A DNA stretch of 54,338 nucleotides from Actinocrinis sp035605935 (GTDB lineage Bacteria > Actinomycetota > Actinomycetes > Streptomycetales > Catenulisporaceae), in assembly GCF_035605935.1 (NCBI RefSeq), contig NZ_DATNGK010000001.1, positions 1 to 54,338 of the forward strand. Direction: 5' to 3'. This document shows, piece by piece, positions 1 through 7,471 of the stretch. The notes under the pieces were generated by a model. The model was not told where the DNA came from. It saw only the letters and a list, made by a program, of their open reading frames with translations, and did no database searches. Position 1 is the stretch's first letter. The number at the start of each line of letters is the position of its first letter. The position numbers and the translations under genes are program-made.

Positions 1-31
1 GCGGCGCCATCGGCGAGTGACGAGATAAGGC

Positions 32-72
32 CTGCTCCCGCCCGGTTGAATCCTGGGCTGTGGCGGGAGCAG
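32..72. terminator. Hairpin downstream of the CBM2 gene
   Basis: A perfect 11-bp inverted repeat (CTGCTCCCGCC at 32-42, GGCGGGAGCAG at 62-72) with a 19-base loop lies about 85 bases past the stop of the minus-strand CBM2 gene. It has no clear T-tract, so it is a terminator-like structure rather than a textbook intrinsic terminator. Nothing else is recognisable in bases 1-156. Confidence 0.5.
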
Positions 73-156
73 ACGAGGGTGCGCGGCGGTGGCGCCGCCC
101 GGGGGCACAGAAAGTCGGGGCCAGGTCCGGGAGACGTGGAGTCAGGCCCGGGAGAG

Positions 157-942
157 TCAGACGCAGGCCAGTCCGTTCACCGCGAAGGAAGCCGGCGGGG
201 CGTCACTGGTGTGCCACGTGCCGAGGAAGCCGATGCCGCTGAGCGTCGCCCCCGGCGCGATCGTCATGTTCGACGCCGTGCCGGAGATCTTCACCGCTTC
301 GCCGGTCTGGGTGAACTGCCCGTTCCACAGGTTGCCGATCTGCTGGTCGCCGCCGAAGGTGAAGCTCAGCACCCAGCTGGACATCGTCACGGTGCCGGTG
401 TTCGTGATGGAGATCGCCGCCACGAAGCCGCCCTGCCATTCGCTCTGCTTGAGGTACGTGACATGGCAGGAGGAAGCCGCGCCACCCTGGATCGCCACCG
501 TCGCGGTGGCCGAGGCCACGGTCGTGCCGCCGATCGAGAAGTTGACGTACTCCGTGTACGACGTGGCGGTGCAGCCCGAGAAGGTCGAGGTGCCGAAGGT
601 GTTCGTGTACTGGCCGTTCGGCGCGAAAGTCACGTACAGCGCGAACGGGTCGACCACCGGGCAGCCGGGCGGCAGCGCGTTGCCGGTCGGGCCGAAGAAG
701 CGGCCATAAGCCTGGACCATCGCGTTGACCGGCTGCGCGGTGCAGTTGGTGGCGGTCAGCTTCGCCGAGGCGACCTGACCCGCCGTCACCACCGGCGTGC
801 TGAACGCGAACGAGTCGATCTGGATCGTTCCGGCGCACGATGCGGCGGGGTGCACCGCCGCGGCCGCCGGGCCGGCGCCGGCGAGCACGAGCGCGGACAA
901 AGCCAGAATCGGCAGGGCGGCCAGGCGCAGGATGCGTCGCAT
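157..942 (-). CDS. Secreted protein with C-terminal cellulose-binding module (CBM2)
   Basis: A 261-aa exported protein. The first ~30 residues are a Sec signal peptide (RR then a Leu/Ala-rich core ending AGAGPAAAA). Residues ~158-261 look like a family-2 carbohydrate-binding module: a start and end Cys (SSCHV and NGLACV), the conserved pattern SSWVLSFTF, NLWNG and FLGTWHTS, and the spaced aromatic residues that bind cellulose or chitin. Residues ~35-155 form a Ser/Thr/Gly-rich beta-type domain with several Cys that I do not recognise; no glycoside hydrolase or LPMO motif is visible. The ATG at 942 is preceded by GGGAG at a good distance. It appears monocistronic, with a hairpin downstream. 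Likely role: binding to plant or chitin polymer outside the cell, either alone or as a carrier for the N-terminal domain. The CBM2 call is firm; the rest is inference. Confidence 0.85.
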   Translation of the reverse strand: MRRILRLAALPILALSALVLAGAGPAAAAVHPAASCAGTIQIDSFAFSTPVVTAGQVASAKLTATNCTAQPVNAMVQAYGRFFGPTGNALPPGCPVVDPFALYVTFAPNGQYTNTFGTSTFSGCTATSYTEYVNFSIGGTTVASATATVAIQGGAASSCHVTYLKQSEWQGGFVAAISITNTGTVTMSSWVLSFTFGGDQQIGNLWNGQFTQTGEAVKISGTASNMTIAPGATLSGIGFLGTWHTSDAPPASFAVNGLACV

Positions 943-1231
943 GACTCTGCTCCCTTCCCGGCCGCGACCGGCCGGCGAGAAGTGGATTATCAGCCTTCGA
1001 TCTCGCAGGTTCCCGTGCTCTTAATACACCCGCGCCGATCCACCGCAAAGGCCGCCCTCACCGGCATGAATCAAGTCTCCAGCTCGCTGCGCACGTCATC
1101 CGGCGAGCCACGGGCGCAGTCGCCACGGCCCCGTCGTGAAAGCGTCACGGCCGCCGACCGCTCCATTGCGCCCGGCTGGATTGTGCCGACCGGTACCCGC
1201 GAGCGCCGAGCGGCGACTACGCTTTGCGACC

Positions 1232-2326
1232 ATGGAGATCGAGTCCCTGGCCGCCTTCGACAACCACTTGAGATCGCACCAGGGCAGCCTCGCGGGCTGC
1301 CGGGTGCAGGCGGTCGATCTCGTGGATCGCGGCTGGGAGCTGCGCACCGCGGATGTCGCGGACTCGGTGTTCCTCGGCTGCTCGCTGACCGAGTCGGTGG
1401 CCGCTGACCTGCGCCAACGCGGCGCGATGGTCTTCTCCCCGGCGCCGAACCTGCCATTCGATCCCTACCGCACCACGTTGTACACCGCGGACGAGCTCTA
1501 CGACGGAATCGCGCAGAAACCATATGAGCAGACTCCTGACGCCCTCACCTACGCCTGGGAGTCAGGGCCACGCGACCGCGAGGACGTGCTCGGGATCGTG
1601 CTGCGCGGCCTGCACGACGACTCGATCACCGACGCGCTCGGCGACTACCTGACGGACCGCAAGACCGTGGCGGTGCTCGGCGGACACGCCGTCAGCCGCG
1701 ACTCCTCCGCCTACGAGGCGGCCGCGCATCTCGGCAGGACCCTGACGCGCGCCGGATTCACCGTGGCGACCGGCGGCGGCCCGGGCGCGATGGAGGCGGC
1801 GAATCTGGGCGCGTACTTGGCGCCGTTCGGCGAAGGAGCCGTGGACGAGGCGGTCGCGGCGCTCGGCGAGGCCCGCGACTTCCGGCCGGACCCGACCGCC
1901 TGGGCGCGCGCCGCGTTCGGGGTGCGGGCGGCGTTCCCGGCGGAGCGGGCGGGCGAGTCGCTTTCCGTGCCGACCTGGTTCTACGGACACGAGCCGCCCA
2001 ACGCCTTCGCGGGCGCGATCGCGAAGTACTTCTCCAACGCGGCGCGGGAGGACTGGCTGCTGGCCCGCGCCTCGGCCGGACTGGTGTTCCTGCCCGGCGC
2101 GGCCGGCACGGTCCAGGAGATCTTCCAGGCCGCGACACCCGCGTACTACACGCCGGTCGGCGAGGTGCCGCGGCGGCTGATCCTCGTCGGCATCAACCAC
2201 TGGACAAACACGTTGCCGGCCTGGCCGCTGCTGCGCGCGCTGGCCTATTCGCGCCCGATGGCGACCTCGATCCACCTGGTGGACACGGCAGCCGAGGCCG
2301 GGATACTGCTCACGCGCGTGCACTGA
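1232..2326 (+). CDS. LOG-family (TIGR00730-like) Rossmann nucleotide-binding protein
   Basis: A 364-aa protein. The C-terminal ~230 residues carry the LOG/lysine-decarboxylase-like signature: a beta strand TVAVLGGHAV at ~145, GGGPGAMEAAN at 181-191 and PGAAGTVQEIF at 288-298, matching the family's GGGxxGxM and PGGxGTxxE with Ala for the second Gly. LOG proteins cleave nucleoside 5'-monophosphates to base and ribose phosphate, which gives cytokinins in plants and some bacteria. This longer subgroup with a ~130-residue N-terminal extension is usually annotated only as a Rossmann-fold nucleotide-binding protein, so the substrate is unknown. The ATG at 1232 is chosen because homology-like sequence begins there; the frame is open further upstream, but that part is Arg/Pro-rich and looks noncoding. 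The VOC gene follows after 14 bases. Confidence 0.75.
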   Translation: MEIESLAAFDNHLRSHQGSLAGCRVQAVDLVDRGWELRTADVADSVFLGCSLTESVAADLRQRGAMVFSPAPNLPFDPYRTTLYTADELYDGIAQKPYEQTPDALTYAWESGPRDREDVLGIVLRGLHDDSITDALGDYLTDRKTVAVLGGHAVSRDSSAYEAAAHLGRTLTRAGFTVATGGGPGAMEAANLGAYLAPFGEGAVDEAVAALGEARDFRPDPTAWARAAFGVRAAFPAERAGESLSVPTWFYGHEPPNAFAGAIAKYFSNAAREDWLLARASAGLVFLPGAAGTVQEIFQAATPAYYTPVGEVPRRLILVGINHWTNTLPAWPLLRALAYSRPMATSIHLVDTAAEAGILLTRVH

Positions 2327-2340
2327 GCCACCCTGGCAGG

Positions 2341-2703
2341 ATGAGCGGCATGGAACACGTGCTCGGCATCGGCGGGTACTTCCTGCGCGCCGCCGACCCG
2401 GCGGCCCTCAACGCCTGGTATCGCGATTGCCTTGGCCTGGACGCCGACGAGCACGGCCTGTGGAACCAGGACACCGGGCCGACCGTGTTCGCGACCTTCG
2501 AGCCCGAGTCCGACTACTTCGGCTCCCGCACCCAGCAGACCATGCTCAACTTCCGGGTTCGCGACCTGGACGCGATGCTCGCGCAGTTGCGCGCCAAGGG
2601 CGCGAACGTCGAGGAGGAAACCCAGGAGATGGCAGGGGTCGGCCGATTCGGCTGGGTCACCGATCCCGAGGGCAATCGCATCGAGCTGTGGCAGCCGGCC
2701 TGA
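2341..2703 (+). CDS. VOC-superfamily (glyoxalase/bleomycin-resistance-like) protein
   Basis: A 120-aa single-module VOC protein. The beta-alpha-beta-beta-beta pattern is clear: YFLRAADPAALNAWYRDCLG at the N-terminus, a central TMLNFRVRDLDAMLAQLRAKG and the terminal WVTDPEGNRIELWQP. That ending, with the metal-ligand Glu in IELWQP, is typical of glyoxalase I-like and dioxygenase-like VOC proteins. Usual length for a one-domain member is 115-140 aa. The substrate cannot be deduced. It sits 14 bases after the LOG-like gene and is probably co-transcribed with it. A second ATG at 2350 is an alternative start. Confidence 0.8.
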   Translation: MSGMEHVLGIGGYFLRAADPAALNAWYRDCLGLDADEHGLWNQDTGPTVFATFEPESDYFGSRTQQTMLNFRVRDLDAMLAQLRAKGANVEEETQEMAGVGRFGWVTDPEGNRIELWQPA

Positions 2704-2742
2704 CCGCGGTTCCGGCAGCCCGGTGACGTGCCGGGCGCGACC

Positions 2743-3447
2743 CTAACCAGTTGCTTTCACCAGCGCGGTGAACAGCGCCGGGTCGTCGCGCACCTCCGGA
2801 TGCCATTGCACGCCCACCAGGAACCGGCGGTGCGGCACCCAGGCAGCCTCGATCGTGCCGTCCTGCGCCCACGCGCTGGCCACCATGCCGTTGCCGAGCC
2901 GGTCGATCGCCTGGTGGTGATGACAGGGCACGTCGACGCCCTCGCCGAGCAGTGAGCCCGGCAGCGCGTCCGTGTCCAGCCGGATTCGCACCGTGCCGTA
3001 CACGCCGGGCGCCGGGCGGTGCCGCTCTCCCCCGGCCAGGTCCGGTAGGTGCTGGTGCAGCGTGCCGCCGAGGCAAACGTTGATCAGCTGCATGCCGCGG
3101 CAGATCCCGAGCACCGGCAGGTCGGCCTGGAGCGCGGCCATCAGCAGCGCGGTCTCCCAGGTGTCCCGGTCCGCCTGCGAACGCTCCGCGAACGGATCCG
3201 GAGCCGCTCCATACCGCACCGGTTCGATGTCCGGGCCGCCACTGAGAATGAGCCCGTCCAGCCGGCTGATCACGGCCTGGGCGGCGTCGTCCGCGCCGAT
3301 CGGGAGCAGCACCGGCACACCGCCGGCCGCCGTGACGTGGTCGGCGTAGGCATGCGGAAGCAACGCCGCTGGGGTGTGCCACACGCCCCAGGCGGCGTGA
3401 GTCCGGTAGGCGGTCAAGCCAATCAGAGGCCGCACATCACTCATCAT
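2743..3447 (-). CDS. Class-I glutamine amidotransferase-like hydrolase, peptidase C26 (PuuD-like)
   Basis: About 234 aa. It has the C26 layout: PLIGLTAY near the N-terminus, the nucleophile elbow LGICRGMQLINV (Cys catalytic), the strongly conserved LGGTLHQHL just after it, and VQWHPE with the catalytic His and Glu. The family includes gamma-glutamyl-gamma-aminobutyrate hydrolase PuuD, which splits the gamma-Glu bond in putrescine or ethanolamine breakdown. No other polyamine gene is nearby, so the substrate is open. The start is uncertain: two ATG codons at 3447 and 3444 fit the family, a GTG lies upstream at 3462, and none has a convincing ribosome site. The CTACATTT motif and the inverted-repeat element lie ~105 bases upstream. 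Confidence 0.8.
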   Translation of the reverse strand: MMSDVRPLIGLTAYRTHAAWGVWHTPAALLPHAYADHVTAAGGVPVLLPIGADDAAQAVISRLDGLILSGGPDIEPVRYGAAPDPFAERSQADRDTWETALLMAALQADLPVLGICRGMQLINVCLGGTLHQHLPDLAGGERHRPAPGVYGTVRIRLDTDALPGSLLGEGVDVPCHHHQAIDRLGNGMVASAWAQDGTIEAAWVPHRRFLVGVQWHPEVRDDPALFTALVKATG

Positions 3448-3551
3448 GGCAGTGATGCCCACGTGGCGGCGTGGTTATCCCGTGATTTCTCCGTCATCCA
3501 GCGGTTTGCGTGTCTTCGGCCATCGCGTCCGGCTTCGCGTCGAACCCGCCG

Positions 3552-3742
3552 CGGGCGTGTTTGAAATGTAGCGTCGGATAAGGCCGCGGTGTCTGGCGCG
3601 TGCGATCGCAAGGCGGAGGGTCGTCCTCGTACCGGGCGTCCGGCAGCGCCCAACAGGTTCCTGGCGGCACCGGGGATCCGACAACGCAGCGAGCGTGCGT
3701 GGCAGGCGCCGCGGCCCCGGCGATACTTTTCAAACACGCCCG
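3552..3742. repeat. 191-bp element bounded by 26-bp imperfect terminal inverted repeats
   Basis: CGGGCGTGTTTGAAA at 3552-3566 recurs inverted and perfectly at 3728-3742. The match extends inwards to 26 bp with three mismatches (3552-3577 against 3717-3742, 23/26). The internal ~140 bases are GC-rich without a convincing ORF. The right repeat contains the last codons and stop of the DUF885 gene (LGRV then TGA). This looks like a miniature inverted-repeat element or a pair of inverted regulatory sites; I see no clear target-site duplication. It fills most of the gap between the C26 and DUF885 genes. Confidence 0.6.
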
Positions 3743-5373
3743 AGCGCGGCGGCACGGGCCAGACCGAGCGGGAGGCTGCCGGACCCGGCGATCGTGTCGT
3801 GGAACTCGCGCCGCGAACCGAGGCCACGCGCCAGGTACTCGTCCCGGATACTCTCGATCTCCAGGCATCCGGTCAGATACGACGGCGCCTGCGTCGGCCA
3901 GGCGCAGTACCGCGACACCTCGCCCTTCGCGGTACCCGCGGACAGCGCGGTCTTCTCCACCAGGAACGCCTCGGCCTGTTCGACTGTCATCTCCCCGCAG
4001 TGCAGCGCTGTGTCGACGACGATGCGGGCGGCGCGGAAGGCGCGCGCCTCCACGTGCGCGAGTTCGTGGCGCGTATCGGTGAAGTAGCCCTCATCACGCA
4101 TCACCGTCTCGACGTAAAGCGCCCAGCCCTCGGAGAAGTACGGCGTGCGGTGCACCTTGCGCAGGGTGCGCGTCGAGTTCGCGGACCAGGACAGATGCCA
4201 GTGGTGGCCCGGGTAGGCCTCGTGCACGGAGATGGTCGGGATCTGCGCGCGGGAGTTGGTCTCCAGACGCTGGCGCACCTGATCCTCGGTGAAGTCGGCC
4301 GGGGCGTAGGGCACGAAGAAATGGCCGACGCGGTTGGCGGTCAGCGGTGGCGGAGGCATGTACGACGCGACGGAGAGGATCGGGCGCTGGAACTCGGGCG
4401 AAGGCACGACGCGGCACTCCTCACCCTGCGCGAAGGTGACGATGCCGCGCTCGCGGGCGAACCGCCGGGCGCGCTCGGTCTCGGCCTCGTACTCCGCGCG
4501 CATCGCCTCGAGCGTCGGCGGATGGTCGTCCTGGAGCGACTCGATCAGCGCGTGCCAGTCCGCTGATTCCCCGGTGGCCGAGTCGCGGGAAATGGCGCGG
4601 GTCAGCTCGCCCAGTTCGGCGTCCAGGGCGGCGTACGCACGCTCGCCGCGCTCGTGCAGTTCGGCGGCGCCGTAGCCGAGCAGTTCGCGTTCGGTCAGCA
4701 GCGCGGAGTAGAGCCGGTCGCCCATCCGCCAGTCGCCGCGGGCCTTGTGCTGGAAGTCCTGCAGGAAGGCCGAGGTCTCGTCGAACGCGGCGGCAGCCGG
4801 CTCAGCGGCCTCGCGCACGCGGGCGGCCAGCCGCTCGTCGCCGATCATGCCGGGCAGGGAGGCGGTGACGAAGGCGCGTCCGGTGCGGGCCTGGCCGAGG
4901 CCGCGGCCGACGATGAGCGGCGCGGCGAGTTCGGCATCGAGGTTGTCGCGGCACGCGGCCAGCACGTCGGGAAGCTGCGCGAGCTTGCCGAGGGTGTCCT
5001 CGACCAGGTACTCCTCCGGGTGCAGCCGGTGCACATACGGCATCAGCAGGCTGAAGAAGGTGATGGAGAGGTACGCCGCGGGATCGCGCCGCCAGGTCGG
5101 CCACTCGGCGAGCAGCTGCTGGCCGCGTAGCTGAGCCACCGCGAGCCGCCGGTCGATCTCATCGTCGAGGTCGGCGGCGGGTGGCAGCGCGTCGAAGCGC
5201 TCCAGCCAGGCGGTCGCCTCCCGGTCCCGCCGCTGCATGGCTTCGGCCGAATGGTCGCCGAGCTGTCCGTCGAAACCCTCGGCTCCGAGCAGCTGAGCGT
5301 GGGCCGGATTCTCGGCGAAATACCAGGTCAGGTACTCATCGACGAGCTGCGGGACGGCGGCGGGCGCATTCAT
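3730..5373 (-). CDS. DUF885-family putative metallohydrolase
   Basis: A 547-aa protein typical of DUF885, a family of putative zinc-dependent carboxypeptidase-like hydrolases. The hallmark is ISVHEAYPGHHWHLSW in the C-terminal third, where HEAYPGHH is the HExxH-like metal site, followed by PYFSEGWALYVETVM with a further Glu ligand and YCAWPTQAPSYLTG near the end. Most of the protein is helical and charged. There is no signal peptide, so it is probably cytoplasmic. The ATG at 5373 follows GAGG at eight bases. The final four codons lie in the terminal inverted repeat of the element at 3552-3742, so the natural C-terminus may have been altered by an insertion. Physiological substrate unknown. 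Confidence 0.85.
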   Translation of the reverse strand: MNAPAAVPQLVDEYLTWYFAENPAHAQLLGAEGFDGQLGDHSAEAMQRRDREATAWLERFDALPPAADLDDEIDRRLAVAQLRGQQLLAEWPTWRRDPAAYLSITFFSLLMPYVHRLHPEEYLVEDTLGKLAQLPDVLAACRDNLDAELAAPLIVGRGLGQARTGRAFVTASLPGMIGDERLAARVREAAEPAAAAFDETSAFLQDFQHKARGDWRMGDRLYSALLTERELLGYGAAELHERGERAYAALDAELGELTRAISRDSATGESADWHALIESLQDDHPPTLEAMRAEYEAETERARRFARERGIVTFAQGEECRVVPSPEFQRPILSVASYMPPPPLTANRVGHFFVPYAPADFTEDQVRQRLETNSRAQIPTISVHEAYPGHHWHLSWSANSTRTLRKVHRTPYFSEGWALYVETVMRDEGYFTDTRHELAHVEARAFRAARIVVDTALHCGEMTVEQAEAFLVEKTALSAGTAKGEVSRYCAWPTQAPSYLTGCLEIESIRDEYLARGLGSRREFHDTIAGSGSLPLGLARAAALGRV

Positions 5374-5543
5374 GGGGTGATCCTCGCCGCAGCGGGCCAG
5401 GTTCGCAACCCCCTTGCGCCCCTGACTCAGGCTTCTTCGTCAAATGTAGGGTAGGGAACAGGGTGCGGAAGGGTCGCGGCGACCCCTCCCTGGACTGGTG
5501 TGCGAGCGCATACAATTCCACCTCCAAAGGGAGGGGTGGCGGC

Positions 5544-6131
5544 GTGGAAGCCGAGGACAGTGAGGCCGCAGGGCGGGCCGACCGGGTAAGTACGGTCGGG
5601 GCGGATCAGGACGCCGGGGCGACGGCCGCGCAGGCGCCGGATGCGGGCCTGCGATCCGATCCCGACGCTGGTCAAGCGCTAGAGACTGGTCCCGAGGCGG
5701 CGGATGACGAGGGCGCCGCGCCCGACCCTGAGGAAGATGCCGAGAGCGACGCCGACTGCGCGGCCAACCTCGACGCCGACCTCGAAGCGGAGCAGACCGC
5801 CGGCAAAGGCAGGCCGGTCAGCAGCGGTATAGGGTGCGCCGCGCTGCTGCTTCCGCTGGTCGCGGTCGCCGGGGCGATCCTTTGCTTCGCGGCCGGGATC
5901 CTGTCCACAGTCACCGGCTGCACCCCGAATGGCTCAGCGCTGTGCTCGGCGAACGGCGCCTGGTTCGAGTTCGCGCTGCCGCTGTTCGTCTCCCCGATCA
6001 TCGCCGCGGGTACGGCGATTGGAGCGGTGACGGTACGCCGCCATCGCTCCACTTGGCTCGCCGTGGGCTACGGGATCGTGTTCATCAGCATCATCGTCGG
6101 CCTCGCCTCGGCCTCCACCGGATCGAACTGA
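5544..6131 (+). CDS. Acidic membrane protein, unknown function
   Basis: About 195 aa. The GTG at 5544 is chosen because a strong purine-rich ribosome site (AAAGGGAGGGG) lies just before it; upstream in-frame sequence looks noncoding. Residues 1-95 are very rich in Asp, Glu, Ala and Gly and probably disordered. Residues ~96-195 hold three hydrophobic stretches: IGCAALLLPLVAVAGAILCF, FALPLFVSPIIAAGTAIGAV and GYGIVFISIIVGLAS. Between the first two is a short loop with two Cys (TVTGCTPNGSALCS) that would face outside if paired. I do not recognise a family. It is divergent from the DUF885 gene and stands alone. Confidence 0.6.
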   Translation: MEAEDSEAAGRADRVSTVGADQDAGATAAQAPDAGLRSDPDAGQALETGPEAADDEGAAPDPEEDAESDADCAANLDADLEAEQTAGKGRPVSSGIGCAALLLPLVAVAGAILCFAAGILSTVTGCTPNGSALCSANGAWFEFALPLFVSPIIAAGTAIGAVTVRRHRSTWLAVGYGIVFISIIVGLASASTGSN

Positions 6132-6196
6132 GCCCGCTCGGCGCTCGCTGCTTGCCACTCGCGTTGGATCAGCGGCGGATCGGCGACGCTCGCTGT

Positions 6197-7471
6197 TCAC
6201 GGCAGCAGCAGGTTCACGTCTCCGAACTCGTGCCACAGGTACCGCTCGCGAATGGCCTCGGCATAGCAGAGGTCGAGCAGCGGGCGGCCGGCGACGGCTT
6301 CCAGCATCAGCAGGTGCGACGCGCGCGGCTCGTGCCATCCGGTCAGCAGACCGTCGACCGCGCGCACGCCACGCTCCGGCGTGATGATCAGATCCGTCCA
6401 GCCGTCGGCAGCGCGGACCTTCCCGTCGGGGTCGGCCGCTGATTCGAGCGCGCGCACGGCCGTCGTGCCCACCGCTATGACCCGCCCGCCGGACGCCCGC
6501 ACGTGGTTGACCAGCCTCGCGGTGCTCTCCGGGACGCGGTACCGCTCGGCGTATGGAGCCTCGTGCAGTTCAGGCGAGGCCACGCCGGTGTGCAGCGTGA
6601 TCGGCGCGATGAGCACGCCGCGCGAGACGAGCGCCGCGACAAGTTCGAGCGTGAACGGCCTCGCGGCACTCGGCATCTCGCTACTGCCCGGCTCGGCCGC
6701 GAAGACGGTCTGATAAGCGGACAGCGGCCAGTCCCGGTCTACGTACGAGTAGCGGATCGGCTTGCCGTGACGGCCGAGGTAGTCCGCGACGGTATCGACT
6801 GCGGTCCTCGTCGGCGCGCTCTGGTCGCGCTCGCGCACTGACGGCTCGCCGCCCCCGCTCGGGAGCCGGAAGCGCGCGTACCAGAGCCGCTTGGTGAACG
6901 CCGCGGTCAGCCGGAGCGAGGCGCCTGCGGGCAGCGTGATCTCCAAGCCGGGCCGGGCAGGAGACGGCACGGTCAGTACGCCCTTGTCCGCCCGGCTCGG
7001 GTGTCGCCTCGCCGCCGCGTAAGGCACCGTGCTGCCCGCGTGCGGCCTGCGCAGCTCGACCAAGTGCTCCCCTCCCGCACCAGGTTCGGCGCTGGACACG
7101 TGCACCGCGACCGGCGTGCCGTCCGGCAGCGTTCCGCTCAGCGCAGCGGGAAGCGTCCCCGAGTTGTTGACCACGAGCAGGTCGCCGGGACGCAACACCT
7201 GCGGCAGGTCAGCGGCGGTGTGGTGCGCGAGTCCCAGGCCATCGCGCCGCCCGACCAGCATCCGCACCGCGTCCCGGCGCAGGCCGCGCGCTTCCGCGGG
7301 CGCGTGAGCGGACAGCTCGTCCGGCACGGAGAAGTCGAAGCCGCCGCCGAACGCGTCGAGCGCCGGGAAAGCCCCATCCTGCTCGAACCCTGATTCTCCG
7401 GTTCCCCGGGTGCTGGCGCCCGATCCGGCGGCGATCTGCGCCAGTTGCGCGATGTCGCGAATCAGCATCAT
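6197..7471 (-). CDS. QueA-like S-adenosylmethionine:tRNA ribosyltransferase-isomerase homologue
   Basis: A 424-aa QueA-family protein. Recognisable family blocks are the N-terminal FDFSVPDELSAHAPAEARG, LRPGDLLVVNNSGTLPAAL, the central YQTVFA, then GRVIAVGTTAVRALESA, GWTDLIITPERGV and the last third with LLMLEAVAG and YLWHEFGD. QueA converts preQ1 at tRNA position 34 to epoxyqueuosine using SAM. This copy is ~75 residues longer than canonical QueA and differs at usually invariant places: PSAARPFT for PTAGLHFT and TGWHEPRASHL for TNFHLPxSTL. Other queuosine genes are absent here, so a different substrate is plausible. It is coupled to the upstream SDR gene: its ATG overlaps the SDR stop (TGATG). 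Confidence 0.75.
   Translation of the reverse strand: MMLIRDIAQLAQIAAGSGASTRGTGESGFEQDGAFPALDAFGGGFDFSVPDELSAHAPAEARGLRRDAVRMLVGRRDGLGLAHHTAADLPQVLRPGDLLVVNNSGTLPAALSGTLPDGTPVAVHVSSAEPGAGGEHLVELRRPHAGSTVPYAAARRHPSRADKGVLTVPSPARPGLEITLPAGASLRLTAAFTKRLWYARFRLPSGGGEPSVRERDQSAPTRTAVDTVADYLGRHGKPIRYSYVDRDWPLSAYQTVFAAEPGSSEMPSAARPFTLELVAALVSRGVLIAPITLHTGVASPELHEAPYAERYRVPESTARLVNHVRASGGRVIAVGTTAVRALESAADPDGKVRAADGWTDLIITPERGVRAVDGLLTGWHEPRASHLLMLEAVAGRPLLDLCYAEAIRERYLWHEFGDVNLLLP

Noticed and set aside
46..1407. Long plus-strand ORF over the CBM2 gene
   Set aside because: Arg/Gly-rich composition typical of the antisense of a GC-rich gene; the minus strand has a signal peptide and a CBM2 module.
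3589..4566. 325-codon plus-strand ORF inside the DUF885 gene
   Set aside because: Antisense shadow; DUF885 motifs are on the other strand.
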